Of a stretch of 64,000 nucleotides of DNA, positions 50,041-59,685 are shown piece by piece. The position numbers and the translations under genes are program-made. This stretch comes from JAEZVV01 sp036652035 (GTDB lineage: Bacteria; Pseudomonadota; Gammaproteobacteria; Burkholderiales; Burkholderiaceae_F). The stretch is taken from contig JAVVWR010000001.1 of the NCBI GenBank assembly GCA_036652035.1, forward strand, positions 1 through 64,000. Direction: 5' to 3'. Each line of letters starts with the position of its first letter. Position 1 is the first letter of the stretch. Under the pieces are notes generated by a model that had not been told where the DNA came from, searched no databases, and worked only from the letters and a program-made list of their open reading frames with translations.

Positions 50041-50511
50041 TTGACCCCAACCCGCACCGTCGCCCAAGCCCTGGCCGTTTCTCCTGCCGCGGCCTTGCTC
50101 GCTCGCGTCGAAGCCGCGCAGCGCATCTCGGCACTGCTCGGGCCGGAATGCGCGCGTCTGCGCTTGGGCTTTGACGCCGCCACACCCGGCCGCTTCGAAC
50201 TGCGGGAAAAAGAGGTCCTGATCAACCTCGACAGCGCGGCGCAGGCGGCCAAGCTGCGCCAGGCGCTGCCGCGCCTGACCCAGACGCTGCAACAAAAGGG
50301 TTTTGGGGCGTATGGCATCAAGCTGCGGGTGCAGCCGCCGGGCGGGCGCGACGAGGTGATCGATCTTGACCCCTCACGCTACGGGCCGCCACGCGACCCC
50401 AGCGCCGGTGGCGCCAGGGCCGTGCACCGGCTGGCGTTGGAGCTGCCCTTGTCCGATCTGCGCAGCGCGCTGGAAAAGCTTGAACAAACCCTGGGCCGGC
50501 TGCGCGGCTAG
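50041..50511 (+). CDS. DUF721 / DciA-like protein
   Basis: The 156-residue product has a DUF721-like core: VLINLDSAAQAAKLRQALP followed by LTQTLQQKGF resembles the DciA pattern LVLHADNAAIAARLRQLAPRL. DciA loads the replicative helicase. A tail of about 60 residues follows, ending in a predicted helix (LRSALEKLEQTLGRLRG). No ATG fits; I used the TTG at 50041. The frame runs further upstream without a better start. Position between secA and lpxC matches the usual place of this gene. Confidence 0.6.
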   Translation: MTPTRTVAQALAVSPAAALLARVEAAQRISALLGPECARLRLGFDAATPGRFELREKEVLINLDSAAQAAKLRQALPRLTQTLQQKGFGAYGIKLRVQPPGGRDEVIDLDPSRYGPPRDPSAGGARAVHRLALELPLSDLRSALEKLEQTLGRLRG

Positions 50512-50520
50512 CGGTTTCGA

Positions 50521-51432
50521 TCAGGTAAAGGCGAGTTGCTGGGCGAAATCGGCCGGCGCGCGCGCCTCGTCCTCAAAAGTCACGATGTCCCAGGCGGTCT
50601 CGTCGGCGAGCAGAGCCCGCAGCAGCAGGTTGTTGAGCGCGTGGCCCGACTTGTGCGCCACATACGACGCGAGCAGCGGCCGCCCGAGCACATAGAGATC
50701 GCCCATGGCGTCGAGGATCTTGTGCTTGGCGAACTCGTCGCCGGCGCGCAAGCCGTCGGCGTTGAGCACGCGGTACTCGTCCATCACGATCGCGTTGTCG
50801 AGTGTTCCGCCTTGAGCCAATCCCATCGAACGCAGGGTTTCGACATCGTTGACGAAGCCAAAGGTGCGCGCGCGCGCCACATCCTTGACGAAATTGTCGC
50901 GGGCGAAATCAACTTCGACGAACTGCTCGGTCGCGTCAATCGCCGGGTGATTGAAGGCAATTGAAAACGCCAGCTTGTAGCCGAAGTGCGGGTCGAGCCG
51001 GGCCCACTTGTCGCCCTCGCGGATCTCGACCGTCTTCTTGACCCGAACGAATTTCTTGGGCGCGTTCTGCTCGACGATTCCCGCGGCCTGGATCAGGAAC
51101 ACGAAGCTCGAAGCGCTGCCATCCATGATCGGGATTTCGGCCGCGTCGACATCGACATAGCAGTTGTCGATGCCAAGGCCGGCGATCGCGCTCATCAGAT
51201 GCTCGACTGTCGCGATCTTCACCCCGCCCTGGTCGAGGGTGGTCGCCATGCGGGTATCTCCTACGGCGGTCGCGCTCGCCGGGATTTCGACCACAGGCTC
51301 GAGGTCGGTGCGGCGGAACACGATGCCGGTGTCGGGCGCTGCCGGACGCAGCTGGAGTTCGACCTTGGTGCCGGAGTGCAGACCGATTCCGACAGTGCGG
51401 ACGATCTGCTTGAGAGTGCGTTGCTTGAGCAT
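50521..51432 (-). CDS. lpxC: UDP-3-O-acyl-N-acetylglucosamine deacetylase
   Basis: LpxC is the committed, zinc-dependent step of lipid A synthesis. The 303-residue protein begins [20 protein letters not shown]. Zinc ligands are in [17 protein letters not shown] (first His) and [17 protein letters not shown] (second His and Asp), and the catalytic His in [11 protein letters not shown]. It is separated from ftsZ by a terminator, so it has its own transcript. Confidence 0.97.
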   Translation of the reverse strand: MLKQRTLKQIVRTVGIGLHSGTKVELQLRPAAPDTGIVFRRTDLEPVVEIPASATAVGDTRMATTLDQGGVKIATVEHLMSAIAGLGIDNCYVDVDAAEIPIMDGSASSFVFLIQAAGIVEQNAPKKFVRVKKTVEIREGDKWARLDPHFGYKLAFSIAFNHPAIDATEQFVEVDFARDNFVKDVARARTFGFVNDVETLRSMGLAQGGTLDNAIVMDEYRVLNADGLRAGDEFAKHKILDAMGDLYVLGRPLLASYVAHKSGHALNNLLLRALLADETAWDIVTFEDEARAPADFAQQLAFT

Positions 51433-51490
51433 CGGACGATTTTACGCGCGGCTCGCCGCCGCGACCCCCGCGTTAATCCGCAAGCGAATG

Positions 51491-51529
51491 CAAAAAACCG
51501 CCCGGCGCGGGAGGCATCGCGCCGGACGG
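51491..51529 (-). terminator. Rho-independent terminator after ftsZ (end of the division/cell-wall cluster)
   Basis: A 12-bp inverted repeat with one mismatch (CCGCCCGGCGCG / CGCGCCGGACGG, loop 8 nt) is followed on the minus strand by T6G. It lies about 125 bp past the ftsZ stop. Confidence 0.85.
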
Positions 51530-51603
51530 CATTCTGCAAGGCTCGTGGCTATTGTTCTGCACGCCGCTGCCGGGCCGCCCCAAGGCGGCGCGCCTGACTT
51601 CAC

Positions 51604-51652
51604 CATCGGCGATGCACGTGCGACCGCGCAGCGGTCGCGTACATCGCCGATG
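51604..51652 (-). repeat. Long hairpin 2 bp after the ftsZ stop codon (copy B)
   Basis: The outer stem CATCGGCGATG / CATCGCCGATG (11 bp, perfect) and inner stem GCGACCGC / GCGGTCGC close a GCA loop. They are joined by an asymmetric CACGT/GTA-type bulge. The core matches the hairpin after ftsA at 52982-53030. It has no T-run, so it is not a simple terminator. Confidence 0.8.
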
Positions 51653-51654
51653 CC

Positions 51655-52875
51655 TTAGTCCGCCTGCTTGCGCAGGAAAGCCGGGATGTCGTAACGGTCG
51701 GTGCCGTTTTCTTCCATCGCTGCCACGCGCTGCTGCGCGGTTTCGCGGCTGCGCCAGACCGCCGGCGTATCGAAGTTCGCGTAATCGCCACCCGCTGCGG
51801 CCGCGGCCGGGGCCGAACCCGCGGCTTGGGCCACCGGCGGCGCGCTGATCGCGACGTTGTCGGTACCGGTGCGCAGCTGCGGCGTGGTGTTGATCACGGT
51901 AAACGGCGTCGCCTGCTTCTTGCCGGCGCGGCCCAGGCCGGTGGCCACCACGGTGACGCGCAGCTCGTCGCCCATCGATTCGTCGCGCACGGTGCCGAAG
52001 ATCACGGTCGAGTCATCGGCGGCAAAGGCACGAATCGTGTCCATCACCTCGCGCGTCTCCTTCATCTTCAGACTCGACGACGCGGTGATGTTGACCAGCA
52101 CGCCACGCGCGCCCGACAGGTCGACACCTTCGAGCAGCGGGCTCGCCACGGCTTGTTCGGCCGCGATGCGAGCGCGATCCAGGCCGGCGGCGGAGGCCGT
52201 TCCCATCATCGCCTTGCCGTGCTCGCTCATCACGGTCTTGACGTCTTCGAAGTCGACGTTGATCAGACCCGGCACGTTGATGATCTCGGCGATACCGGCG
52301 CAGGCGTTGTGCAGAACGTCGTCAGCCGCCTTGAAGCACTCGTGCATCTCGGCGTCCTCGCCCAGCACCTCTTCGAGCTTGTCGTTGAGGATCACGATCA
52401 GCGAATGAACCTTGCTCTCGAGCTGCTCGAGGCCGGCCTCGGCCAGGCGCGAACGCTTCGGACCTTCGAAGCCAAAGGGCTTGGAGACCACGGCCACCGT
52501 CAGGATGCCCATTTCCTGGGCCACTTCGGCCACGACCGGCGCGGCGCCCGTGCCGGTGCCGCCGCCCATGCCGGCGGTAATGAACACCATGTGCGCGCCG
52601 CGCAGCGAATCGGCGATGCGCTCGCGCGCCTCATTGGCGGCGGCGGCTCCCGCTTCCGGGCGCGAACCCGCACCCAGGCCGGTCTTGCCGAGCTGGATGA
52701 TGTTGCTCGCCTGGGCGCGTGCGAGCGCCTGATGATCGGTATTGGCGCAGATGAACTCCACGCCCTGGACGCCGCGGTTGATCATGTGCTCGACCGCATT
52801 GCCGCCCGCGCCGCCGACACCGATCACCTTGATGATCGTGCCGTTGGTTTCAGTCTCGAGAATCTCGAACGTCAT
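51655..52875 (-). CDS. ftsZ: Cell division GTPase FtsZ
   Basis: FtsZ polymerises into the division ring. The 406-residue protein has the tubulin signature GGGTGTGAAPVVAEVAQ near residue 105, IKVIGVGGAGGNAVEHMI at the N-terminus and a variable linker. It ends in the conserved C-terminal peptide YDIPAFLRKQAD that binds FtsA/ZipA/ZapD. It is the last gene of the cluster, preceded by a 158-bp spacer after ftsA. Confidence 0.98.
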   Translation of the reverse strand: MTFEILETETNGTIIKVIGVGGAGGNAVEHMINRGVQGVEFICANTDHQALARAQASNIIQLGKTGLGAGSRPEAGAAAANEARERIADSLRGAHMVFITAGMGGGTGTGAAPVVAEVAQEMGILTVAVVSKPFGFEGPKRSRLAEAGLEQLESKVHSLIVILNDKLEEVLGEDAEMHECFKAADDVLHNACAGIAEIINVPGLINVDFEDVKTVMSEHGKAMMGTASAAGLDRARIAAEQAVASPLLEGVDLSGARGVLVNITASSSLKMKETREVMDTIRAFAADDSTVIFGTVRDESMGDELRVTVVATGLGRAGKKQATPFTVINTTPQLRTGTDNVAISAPPVAQAAGSAPAAAAAGGDYANFDTPAVWRSRETAQQRVAAMEENGTDRYDIPAFLRKQAD

Positions 52876-52981
52876 ATTTGCCTCCTGCTTCTGTTTAGCC
52901 TAAACGCTCGCCCACGCAAACCTCCAATCGCAAGCGCATGCTTTTCTCACGCGATTGTCGTTGGCTGCCTGCGACACCTTC

Positions 52982-53030
52982 ACACGCGAGGTGCACGTGC
53001 GCGCCGCAGGCGCGCGTACACCGAGCGTGT
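52982..53030 (-). repeat. Long hairpin 3 bp after the ftsA stop codon (copy A)
   Basis: The outer stem ACACGC / GCGTGT and inner stem GCGCGCC / GGCGCGC close a GCA loop, with the same GTGCACGT versus GTACAC bulge as the hairpin after ftsZ. Aligned on the minus strand, both contain TGTACGCG, then TGC in the loop, then CGCACGTGCA. It lies in the ftsA-ftsZ spacer. Confidence 0.8.
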
Positions 53031-53033
53031 CCA

Positions 53034-54266
53034 TTAAAAATTCCCGACGATCCATTCCTTCATCCGGCGCAGGGTCTGCGCAAACGAGCCCGACTGATTG
53101 GCGATCCGGCGCCCCCGCAGACGCTGTTGTTGCGCCTCGGCGAGCAAGCCCATCACCGTCGCGTAGCGCGGGTTGCGCACCATGTCGGCCAGGCTGCCTT
53201 CGTAGCCCGGCCAACCCACGCGCGCCGGCTTGAGAAACACGTCTTCGGCCAGCTCGTTCATGCCTGGCAGCAGGCTGGTGCCACCGGTCAGCACCACGCC
53301 CGAGGAGATCTGCTCTTCGAAGCCACTCTCGCGGATCGCCCGCTGCACCAGCGAGAACAGCTCTTCGACGCGCGGCTCGATCACCGCCGCCAAGGCCTGG
53401 CGCGAGAGCATTCGCGGCGGCCGATCGCCGATGCCGGTGATCTCGATCTTCTCGTCGGGATCGGCCAGCACTTCCTTGGCCACGCCCCAGCGCAGCTTGA
53501 TGTCTTCGGCGTCGGGCACCGGGGTGCGCAGCGCCATCGCGATATCGCTCGTGATCTGGTCGCCGGCGATCGGGATCACCGCGGTGTGGCGGATCGCGCC
53601 GCCGGTGAAGATCGCGATGTCGGTGGTGCCACCGCCGATATCGATCAGCGCCACGCCGAGCTCCTTCTCGTCGGCGGTCAAAACCGACAGGCTGGAGGCG
53701 AGCGGCTGCAGGATCAGGTCTTGCACTTCAAGTCCGCAACGGCGCACGCACTTGATGATGTTCTGCGCCGCGCTCACCGCGCCGGTGACGATGTGAACCT
53801 TGACCTCGAGCCGCACGCCGCTCATGCCGATCGGCTCGCGAATATCTTCCTGTCCGTCGACGATGAATTCCTGCGTCAGCACGTGCAGTACCTGCTGGTC
53901 GGTCGGGATGTTGACCGCCTTGGCGGTCTCGATCACGCGCGCAACGTCGGTCGCCGTGACCTCGCGGTCGCGGATCGGCACCATGCCGCTCGAGTTGAAG
54001 CTCTTGATATGGCTGCCCGCGATCCCGGTATAGACCTCGGCAATCTTGGTATTGGCCATCAACTCGGCTTCTTCGACCGCCTTGCGGATCGACTGCACGG
54101 TCGACTCGATATTGACCACCACACCCTTGCGCAGGCCTTCCGAGGGCGACTGCCCCAGGCCAATGACCTGGAAGCGACCATCGGGCAATACCTCGGCCAC
54201 CGCCACCACCACCTTGCTGGTGCCGACATCGAGGCCAACGATCAAATCCTTGATTTCCGTTCTCAT
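53034..54266 (-). CDS. ftsA: Cell division protein FtsA
   Basis: FtsA is an actin-like ATPase that tethers FtsZ to the membrane. The 410-residue protein has phosphate loops GLDVGTSKVVVAV and LIDIGGGTTDIAIFTGG, adenosine motif VVLTGGTSLLPGM, and the C-terminal amphipathic membrane helix FAQTLRRMKEWIVGNF. ATG 54266 shares one base with the ftsQ stop (TGATG); the GTG one codon upstream is less likely. Confidence 0.97.
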   Translation of the reverse strand: MRTEIKDLIVGLDVGTSKVVVAVAEVLPDGRFQVIGLGQSPSEGLRKGVVVNIESTVQSIRKAVEEAELMANTKIAEVYTGIAGSHIKSFNSSGMVPIRDREVTATDVARVIETAKAVNIPTDQQVLHVLTQEFIVDGQEDIREPIGMSGVRLEVKVHIVTGAVSAAQNIIKCVRRCGLEVQDLILQPLASSLSVLTADEKELGVALIDIGGGTTDIAIFTGGAIRHTAVIPIAGDQITSDIAMALRTPVPDAEDIKLRWGVAKEVLADPDEKIEITGIGDRPPRMLSRQALAAVIEPRVEELFSLVQRAIRESGFEEQISSGVVLTGGTSLLPGMNELAEDVFLKPARVGWPGYEGSLADMVRNPRYATVMGLLAEAQQQRLRGRRIANQSGSFAQTLRRMKEWIVGNF

Positions 54267-54988
54267 CACTTGGTCTTGGCTGGAAGAGCGGCGGCAAAGC
54301 CGTTCGAATAACGCGCGTCAAGGCGAATCGGTGCAGCACCCAATCGCGCCATCACCATCGGGTATTGCGCCACGAGCCGCTCGAGTCGCTCGACGACAGG
54401 GGTATTGGGGCTGTCGCGGCCGAGTTCAATCCGCGTCGGCGGCAGGGTCTCGCCCGCCATCACCAGAGACCACGAAGCGCGCTCGGACACGTCAAGATCG
54501 GTCACCCTCGCCCCCAGCGGCGCCACCTGCGCGGCGAACTGGTAGTAGCGACGAGTGGCCTCGGGCGCCGCCGCGGCGGGCCCGGTGAACTCTGGCAAGG
54601 CGCCAAACAAATCGGCCTCGGCCGCATTGGCAACGAACAACCGACCCTCGTCCGAGAGCAGGCGGCCGTCGCTCCAGACGCCCAGCGCGCGGTGCTCGCG
54701 CAGCTCGAGCAGCAGGCGATCGGGCCAGACCCGGCGCACCGAGGCTTCGGCCACCCAGGGCACGGTCTCGCAGGTGCGCCGCACCTCATCGAGGCTGACG
54801 GTGAAATAGTTGCCGCGCACACGGCCGGCCAGCGCCGCGCGCAGCGTCGGCGCCGTCACATGCTGCAAATCACCTTCGACCACGAGCGCGCGCAGGTCAA
54901 AGACCGGACGCTGGGCCAGCCAGAACAGCGCACCGCCCATCAGGACGAGCGCCGCCACCACGGCCATGACCGTGGCGGCGATGTTCAT
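54266..54988 (-). CDS. ftsQ: Cell division protein FtsQ
   Basis: This 240-residue bitopic inner-membrane protein links early and late divisome parts. It has a membrane helix at residues 5-25, a POTRA domain (about 30-100, FDLRALVVEGDLQHVTAPTL) and a beta domain with WPDRLLLELREHRALGVW. ATG 54988 was chosen, 14 nt after the ddl stop; the frame upstream overlaps ddl. Confidence 0.93.
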   Translation of the reverse strand: MNIAATVMAVVAALVLMGGALFWLAQRPVFDLRALVVEGDLQHVTAPTLRAALAGRVRGNYFTVSLDEVRRTCETVPWVAEASVRRVWPDRLLLELREHRALGVWSDGRLLSDEGRLFVANAAEADLFGALPEFTGPAAAAPEATRRYYQFAAQVAPLGARVTDLDVSERASWSLVMAGETLPPTRIELGRDSPNTPVVERLERLVAQYPMVMARLGAAPIRLDARYSNGFAAALPAKTK

Positions 54989-55002
54989 GGCCCGCGTCGA
55001 GA

Positions 55003-55950
55003 TCAAGCGCCGATCTCCAACGCGGCCGAGGCCGCGATCTCCAGCACCAGATCCTCGTAGCTCAAACCGATCGCGCGTGCCGCCATCGGCACCAGCGAGT
55101 GCCCGGTCATGCCGGGCGAGGTATTGAGCTCGAGCAGGCTGAAGCTGCCGTCGGCTCGCAGCATGACGTCGATCCGGCCCCAGCCGCGCGCGCCGAGCAC
55201 GCGGTAGGCCGCGACACACACGCGAGCGATCTCGGCCGCCACCGTCGCATCGATCGGCGCCGGGCACAGGTACTGGGTCTCGTCGCTGTAATACTTGCTG
55301 TGGAAGTCGTAGTTCTCGCCCGGGGCGCGGATCTCGATGATCGGCAGGGCACGGGCCGACTCGCCCTCGCCAAGAAGGGTGCAGGTCAGCTCACGGCCGA
55401 TCACCATCTCCTCGATCAGCACATGGTCGTCGTGCTCGACCGCTGCCTCGAAAGCGCGCGCGAGTTCGTTGGCGTCGTGCCCCATCACCTTGGTGATGCC
55501 GATGCTCGAGCCTTCTCGCGCGGGCTTGACGATGAGCTTGTCGCCCAGCTCGGCGACCACGCTCATCCAGTCGGTGTCGGCGTGCCCGATGCGCCAGCCG
55601 GGGGTGGGAATGCCTTCGGCGCGCCAGATCCGCTTGGTGGTGATCTTGTCGATCGCGATGCTCGAAGCCATCACGCCGCTGCCGGTATACGGAATCCCAA
55701 GCAGTTCAAGCGCGCCCTGGATCGTGCCGTCTTCACCGAAGCGGCCGTGCAGGGCGATGAAAACGCGATCAAAGCCAGCCGCTTCGAGCTCGGCGATCGA
55801 CTGCGTGCCCGGGTCGAACGCATGGGCATCGACTCCACGCGACAACAGCGCCTTCAAGACGCCACCACCGCTCATCAAGGAAACCTCGCGCTCGGCCGAG
55901 CGTCCACCGAAGAGGACGCCGACCTTGCCGAGAGACTTGGCATCGATCAT
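55003..55950 (-). CDS. ddl: D-alanine--D-alanine ligase
   Basis: Ddl joins two D-Ala molecules for the peptidoglycan stem peptide. The 315-residue ATP-grasp enzyme has [54 protein letters not shown] and the C-terminal [20 protein letters not shown]. It is the DdlB type of the division cluster. The start overlaps the murC stop by 4 nt. Confidence 0.97.
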   Translation of the reverse strand: MIDAKSLGKVGVLFGGRSAEREVSLMSGGGVLKALLSRGVDAHAFDPGTQSIAELEAAGFDRVFIALHGRFGEDGTIQGALELLGIPYTGSGVMASSIAIDKITTKRIWRAEGIPTPGWRIGHADTDWMSVVAELGDKLIVKPAREGSSIGITKVMGHDANELARAFEAAVEHDDHVLIEEMVIGRELTCTLLGEGESARALPIIEIRAPGENYDFHSKYYSDETQYLCPAPIDATVAAEIARVCVAAYRVLGARGWGRIDVMLRADGSFSLLELNTSPGMTGHSLVPMAARAIGLSYEDLVLEIAASAALEIGA

Positions 55951-57338
55951 TCCGCCCCTCCTTCAGTCAGTTTGGCGGGCACGCCGCCGATCGAACCCGC
56001 GCCCATGGTGACGACCACGTCGCCATCGCGGACGCTCATCGCGATGGTCGCGGGCATGTCTTCAATTTTCTCGACGAACACCGGTTCGACCTTCCCGGCG
56101 ACCCGGATCGCTCGCGCCAGCGAGCGGCCGTCGGCAGCCACGATCGGCGCTTCGCCAGCGGCATAGACCTCGGCGAGCAAGAGCGCGTCGACCGTAGCGA
56201 GCACTTTGACAAAATCCTCGAAGCAGTCGCGGGTGCGGGTAAAGCGGTGCGGCTGGAACGCCAGCACCACGCGCCGGCCCGGGAAGGCGCCGCGCACAGC
56301 GGCGATGGTCGCCGCCATCTCGACCGGGTGGTGGCCGTAGTCGTCGATCAAGGTGTAGTGGCCGCCGCTGGCGGCCGCCAGCTCGCCGTAGCGGGCAAAG
56401 CGCCGGCCGACGCCGGTAAAGCTCGCCAGCGCGGTCTGGATTGCCGCGTCGGCCACGCCCAGCTCGGTTGCGATCGCGATCGCCGCCAAAGCGTTCTGAA
56501 CGTTGTGCCGACCCGGCAGGTTGAGCGTCACCGGCAGCGGCGAGTAACCCTCGCGCAGAACGGTGAAGCGCATTGTCGTTCCCACCGGCTCGACGTCGAT
56601 CGCCCGCACCTGCGCGTCGGCGTCGAAACCGTAGCTGATCACCGGCTTGGACAGAAAAGGCAGGATCTCTCGCACATGGCGGTCATCGAGACACAACACC
56701 GCCGAGCCATAAAAGGGCAAGTGAGCGAGAAACTCGACGAAGGCCTGCTTGAGCCGGGCGAAGTCGTGACCGTAAGTCTCCATGTGGTCGGCGTCGATAT
56801 TCGTGACCACCGCCATCACCGGCTGCAGATTCAGAAAGCTCGCATCGGACTCGTCGGCCTCGACCACGATGTACTCGCCAGCGCCCAGCCGCGCGTTGGC
56901 GCCCGCCGAGTTCAACCGTCCACCGATCACGAAGGTGGGATCGAGCCCGCCCGCGGCCAGCACGCTCGCCACCAGCGAGGTCGTGGTGGTCTTGCCATGG
57001 GTGCCGGCGATCGCGATGCCGCGCTTCAAGCGCATCAGCTCGGCCAGCATCACCGCGCGCGGCACCACCGGAATGCGCTTGGCACGTGCCGCCAGCACTT
57101 CCGGGTTGCTTGCGCTGACGGCGGTCGAGACGACCACGGCGTTAGCGCCTTCGATGTTCTCCGGCGCATGGCCCAAGGCGACTTTCGCGCCCTGGGACGC
57201 AAGCCGGCGGGTGGCGGCATTGTTCGCCGCGTCCGAGCCACTGATCACGTAACCGAGGTTGAGCAGGACTTCGGCAATGCCGGACATGCCGGAGCCGCCA
57301 ATTCCTACGAAATGAATGTGTTTGACCGCGTGCTTCAT
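55947..57338 (-). CDS. murC: UDP-N-acetylmuramate--L-alanine ligase
   Basis: MurC adds L-Ala to UDP-MurNAc. It is 463 residues with the N-terminal Rossmann motif [20 protein letters not shown], the ATP loop [17 protein letters not shown], the conserved [11 protein letters not shown] and the C-terminal [12 protein letters not shown]. Four-nt overlaps with both murG and ddl point to translational coupling. Confidence 0.98.
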   Translation of the reverse strand: MKHAVKHIHFVGIGGSGMSGIAEVLLNLGYVISGSDAANNAATRRLASQGAKVALGHAPENIEGANAVVVSTAVSASNPEVLAARAKRIPVVPRAVMLAELMRLKRGIAIAGTHGKTTTTSLVASVLAAGGLDPTFVIGGRLNSAGANARLGAGEYIVVEADESDASFLNLQPVMAVVTNIDADHMETYGHDFARLKQAFVEFLAHLPFYGSAVLCLDDRHVREILPFLSKPVISYGFDADAQVRAIDVEPVGTTMRFTVLREGYSPLPVTLNLPGRHNVQNALAAIAIATELGVADAAIQTALASFTGVGRRFARYGELAAASGGHYTLIDDYGHHPVEMAATIAAVRGAFPGRRVVLAFQPHRFTRTRDCFEDFVKVLATVDALLLAEVYAAGEAPIVAADGRSLARAIRVAGKVEPVFVEKIEDMPATIAMSVRDGDVVVTMGAGSIGGVPAKLTEGGAE

Positions 57339-58426
57339 GCGGCTTCCTTCGCAATGTGTTCGATCGCATCGGCCACGAGCTTGGCCGCCTGCGGTTGGCC
57401 GATCGCGCGGGCGCGCTCGGCCATGGTCTTAAGGGATTCGCGCGACAGGCCGATGAGTTGCTCGGCCAGGCACGCGGGTGTCAGTTCGTTCTGCGGCAGA
57501 TGGATCGCGGCGCCGTGAGCCGCCATGAATTCGGCATTGCCGCGCTGGTGCGAGGTGGTCTTGACCACCAGCGGCACCAGGATCGCCGGCACGCCCGCGG
57601 CGGCCAGTTCGCTCACGGTGGTGGCGCCCGCGCGAGCGATCACCAGATCGCACGCGGCGTAGCGCGCCGCCATGTCGTCGATAAAGGGCAGCACCTCGGC
57701 CTCGACACCCGCGGCCGAATAAGCGGCGCGCACCGCCTCGACCGCGTTCACGCCGCACTGATGAACCACGGTCGGGCGTTGCGCCGCCGGGATCTGGCCG
57801 ATCGCCACCGGCAGGGTGTCGTTGAGAACCTTGGCACCCAACGATCCACCAAACACCAGCAGCTTGAGCGGGCCGCTGCGGCCCTCAAAACGCGCCGCCG
57901 GCGCGGGTAACTCAACGATCTCGCGCCGCACCGGATTGCCGGTGACCAGGCCCTTGTCGCCCGCGGCGCGTGCGGCCTCGCCTTCAAAACCCAGCATCAC
58001 GGCGCTGGCCAGCGGCTGCAGGATGCGGTTGCTCATCAGCGGGCCGGCGTCGCAATTCATCAGCACCAGCGGCAGACCGCGGGTGCTCGCCGCCAGCCCG
58101 GCTGGGACTGCCACGTAGCCGCCGGTGGTGAACATCACGGCAGGCTGGCGGCGCCCGATCAGCCCACGGCTCTTGGCAATCGCAGCGAGCAGCTTGAAGC
58201 CGCCCAACAGCGCGGTCTTGAGACCCTTGCCGCGCAGCCCGGAGAAATCGAGCGCGTCAAAAGCGATGCCCTGCTTTTCAACCAGGCCGCGCTCCATGCC
58301 GACCTGGGTGCCGAGCCAGCTCACCTGCCAGCCGCGGGCCGCGAGTTCCTTGGCCACGGCCAGGCCCGGCATCACGTGGCCGCCGGTACCGGCGGCCACC
58401 ACCATCAGACGCTTCGGGTGGCTCAT
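57335..58426 (-). CDS. murG: UDP-GlcNAc transferase MurG (lipid II synthesis)
   Basis: MurG transfers GlcNAc to lipid I at the inner face of the membrane. The 363-residue GT28 enzyme has [51 protein letters not shown] and the donor-site [23 protein letters not shown] 58426 overlaps the ftsW stop by 4 nt. Confidence 0.97.
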   Translation of the reverse strand: MSHPKRLMVVAAGTGGHVMPGLAVAKELAARGWQVSWLGTQVGMERGLVEKQGIAFDALDFSGLRGKGLKTALLGGFKLLAAIAKSRGLIGRRQPAVMFTTGGYVAVPAGLAASTRGLPLVLMNCDAGPLMSNRILQPLASAVMLGFEGEAARAAGDKGLVTGNPVRREIVELPAPAARFEGRSGPLKLLVFGGSLGAKVLNDTLPVAIGQIPAAQRPTVVHQCGVNAVEAVRAAYSAAGVEAEVLPFIDDMAARYAACDLVIARAGATTVSELAAAGVPAILVPLVVKTTSHQRGNAEFMAAHGAAIHLPQNELTPACLAEQLIGLSRESLKTMAERARAIGQPQAAKLVADAIEHIAKEAA

Positions 58427-59685
58427 ACGCGCCCTCCACGCATCAGGACGCGGTTCTCGCGATCGACCCGCAGCAGGATCGCGATCGCGCCGATCGTCGA
58501 CAACAAGGCCGATCCGCCGTAGCTCATCAGAGGCAGCGTCAAACCCTTGGTCGGCAACAGGCCGGTGGCCACGCCGATGTTGATGAAGGACTGAACGCCC
58601 AGCCACAGACCGATACCTTGCGCCACCAGCCCCGCGAAGGTGCGCTCGAGCGCCACGGACTGACGGCCGATCTCGAACGCCCGTTTGACCAGCCAATAAA
58701 AGAGAACAATCACCGTCAGAACACCTACAAAACCCAGTTCCTCGCCGATCACGGCAAGGATGAAATCGGTATGCGCCTCGGGCAGGTAGTGGAGCTTTTC
58801 CACACTGCCGCCCAAACCCACGCCAAACCATTCACCACGCCCGAAAGCGATCAGCGAATGCGACAGCTGATACGCCTTGCCCAGGGCGTTCTGTTCGCTC
58901 CATGGGTCGAGGTAGGCAAAGATCCGCTCGCGCCGCCAGGGCGAGAACCAGATCACCGCGGCAAACGCCAGTGCAAGCACGGCGGTGATGCCGGCAAACA
59001 GCTTGCCGTTGACACCGCCCAGAAACAGGATCCCCATGCTGATCGCCACGATCACGCCAAAGGCGCCAAGGTCGGGCTGCATCAGCAGCAAGGCGCCGAT
59101 CACGGCCATCACCACGGCCATCGGCAAAAAGCCCTTGCGGAAGCTGTGCATGAAATCCTGCTTGCGCACCGTGAAGTTGGCGGCGTAAAGCACGCAGGCA
59201 ACCTTCATCACCTCGGACGGCTGAAGATTGAGCAGGCCGAGCGAGATCCAGCGCCGCGCGCCATTGACGCCCTTGCCCACGCCCGGCACCAGCACTGCGA
59301 TCAAGAGAGCGATCGCCACCAGGAAGATCCAGGGAGCGAGCTTTTGCCAGGTATTCATCGATACCTGGAACACCGCGACTCCGGCCACGAAAGCCACCCC
59401 CAGCGCGAAAAGATGACGCACCAGGAAGTAGGTCGGCGCGGTGTTGTACTTGGGCGAATCGGCGAGCGAGATCGAGGCCGAATACACCATCACCGTGCCG
59501 ATCAGGATCAGGGTCGCGACCACGAACATCAGCAGCCCGTCAAAGCCCGAGGGCGCGCGCGAATCGCCGCGACCCGCGCCCATTGCACCGACCGAGCCCA
59601 GGCCAGCGGCGGCCAGCACCGTCCCGCCCGGCTCGTAGGCACGGGGTTTGGCGGGGCGAAGGCGGGCGATCAGCTTTTTCAGCAC
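58423..59685 (-). CDS. ftsW: Peptidoglycan glycosyltransferase FtsW (SEDS)
   Basis: This SEDS-family glycan polymerase of the septum has 420 residues and about ten membrane helices. Seen are [13 protein letters not shown], the conserved [19 protein letters not shown] and [20 protein letters not shown]. It starts with GTG at 59685, inside the end of murD (7-nt overlap). The first ~45 residues are a cytosolic Ala/Gly/Pro-rich tail, so an internal start is possible but not needed. Confidence 0.96.
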   Translation of the reverse strand: MLKKLIARLRPAKPRAYEPGGTVLAAAGLGSVGAMGAGRGDSRAPSGFDGLLMFVVATLILIGTVMVYSASISLADSPKYNTAPTYFLVRHLFALGVAFVAGVAVFQVSMNTWQKLAPWIFLVAIALLIAVLVPGVGKGVNGARRWISLGLLNLQPSEVMKVACVLYAANFTVRKQDFMHSFRKGFLPMAVVMAVIGALLLMQPDLGAFGVIVAISMGILFLGGVNGKLFAGITAVLALAFAAVIWFSPWRRERIFAYLDPWSEQNALGKAYQLSHSLIAFGRGEWFGVGLGGSVEKLHYLPEAHTDFILAVIGEELGFVGVLTVIVLFYWLVKRAFEIGRQSVALERTFAGLVAQGIGLWLGVQSFINIGVATGLLPTKGLTLPLMSYGGSALLSTIGAIAILLRVDRENRVLMRGGRV

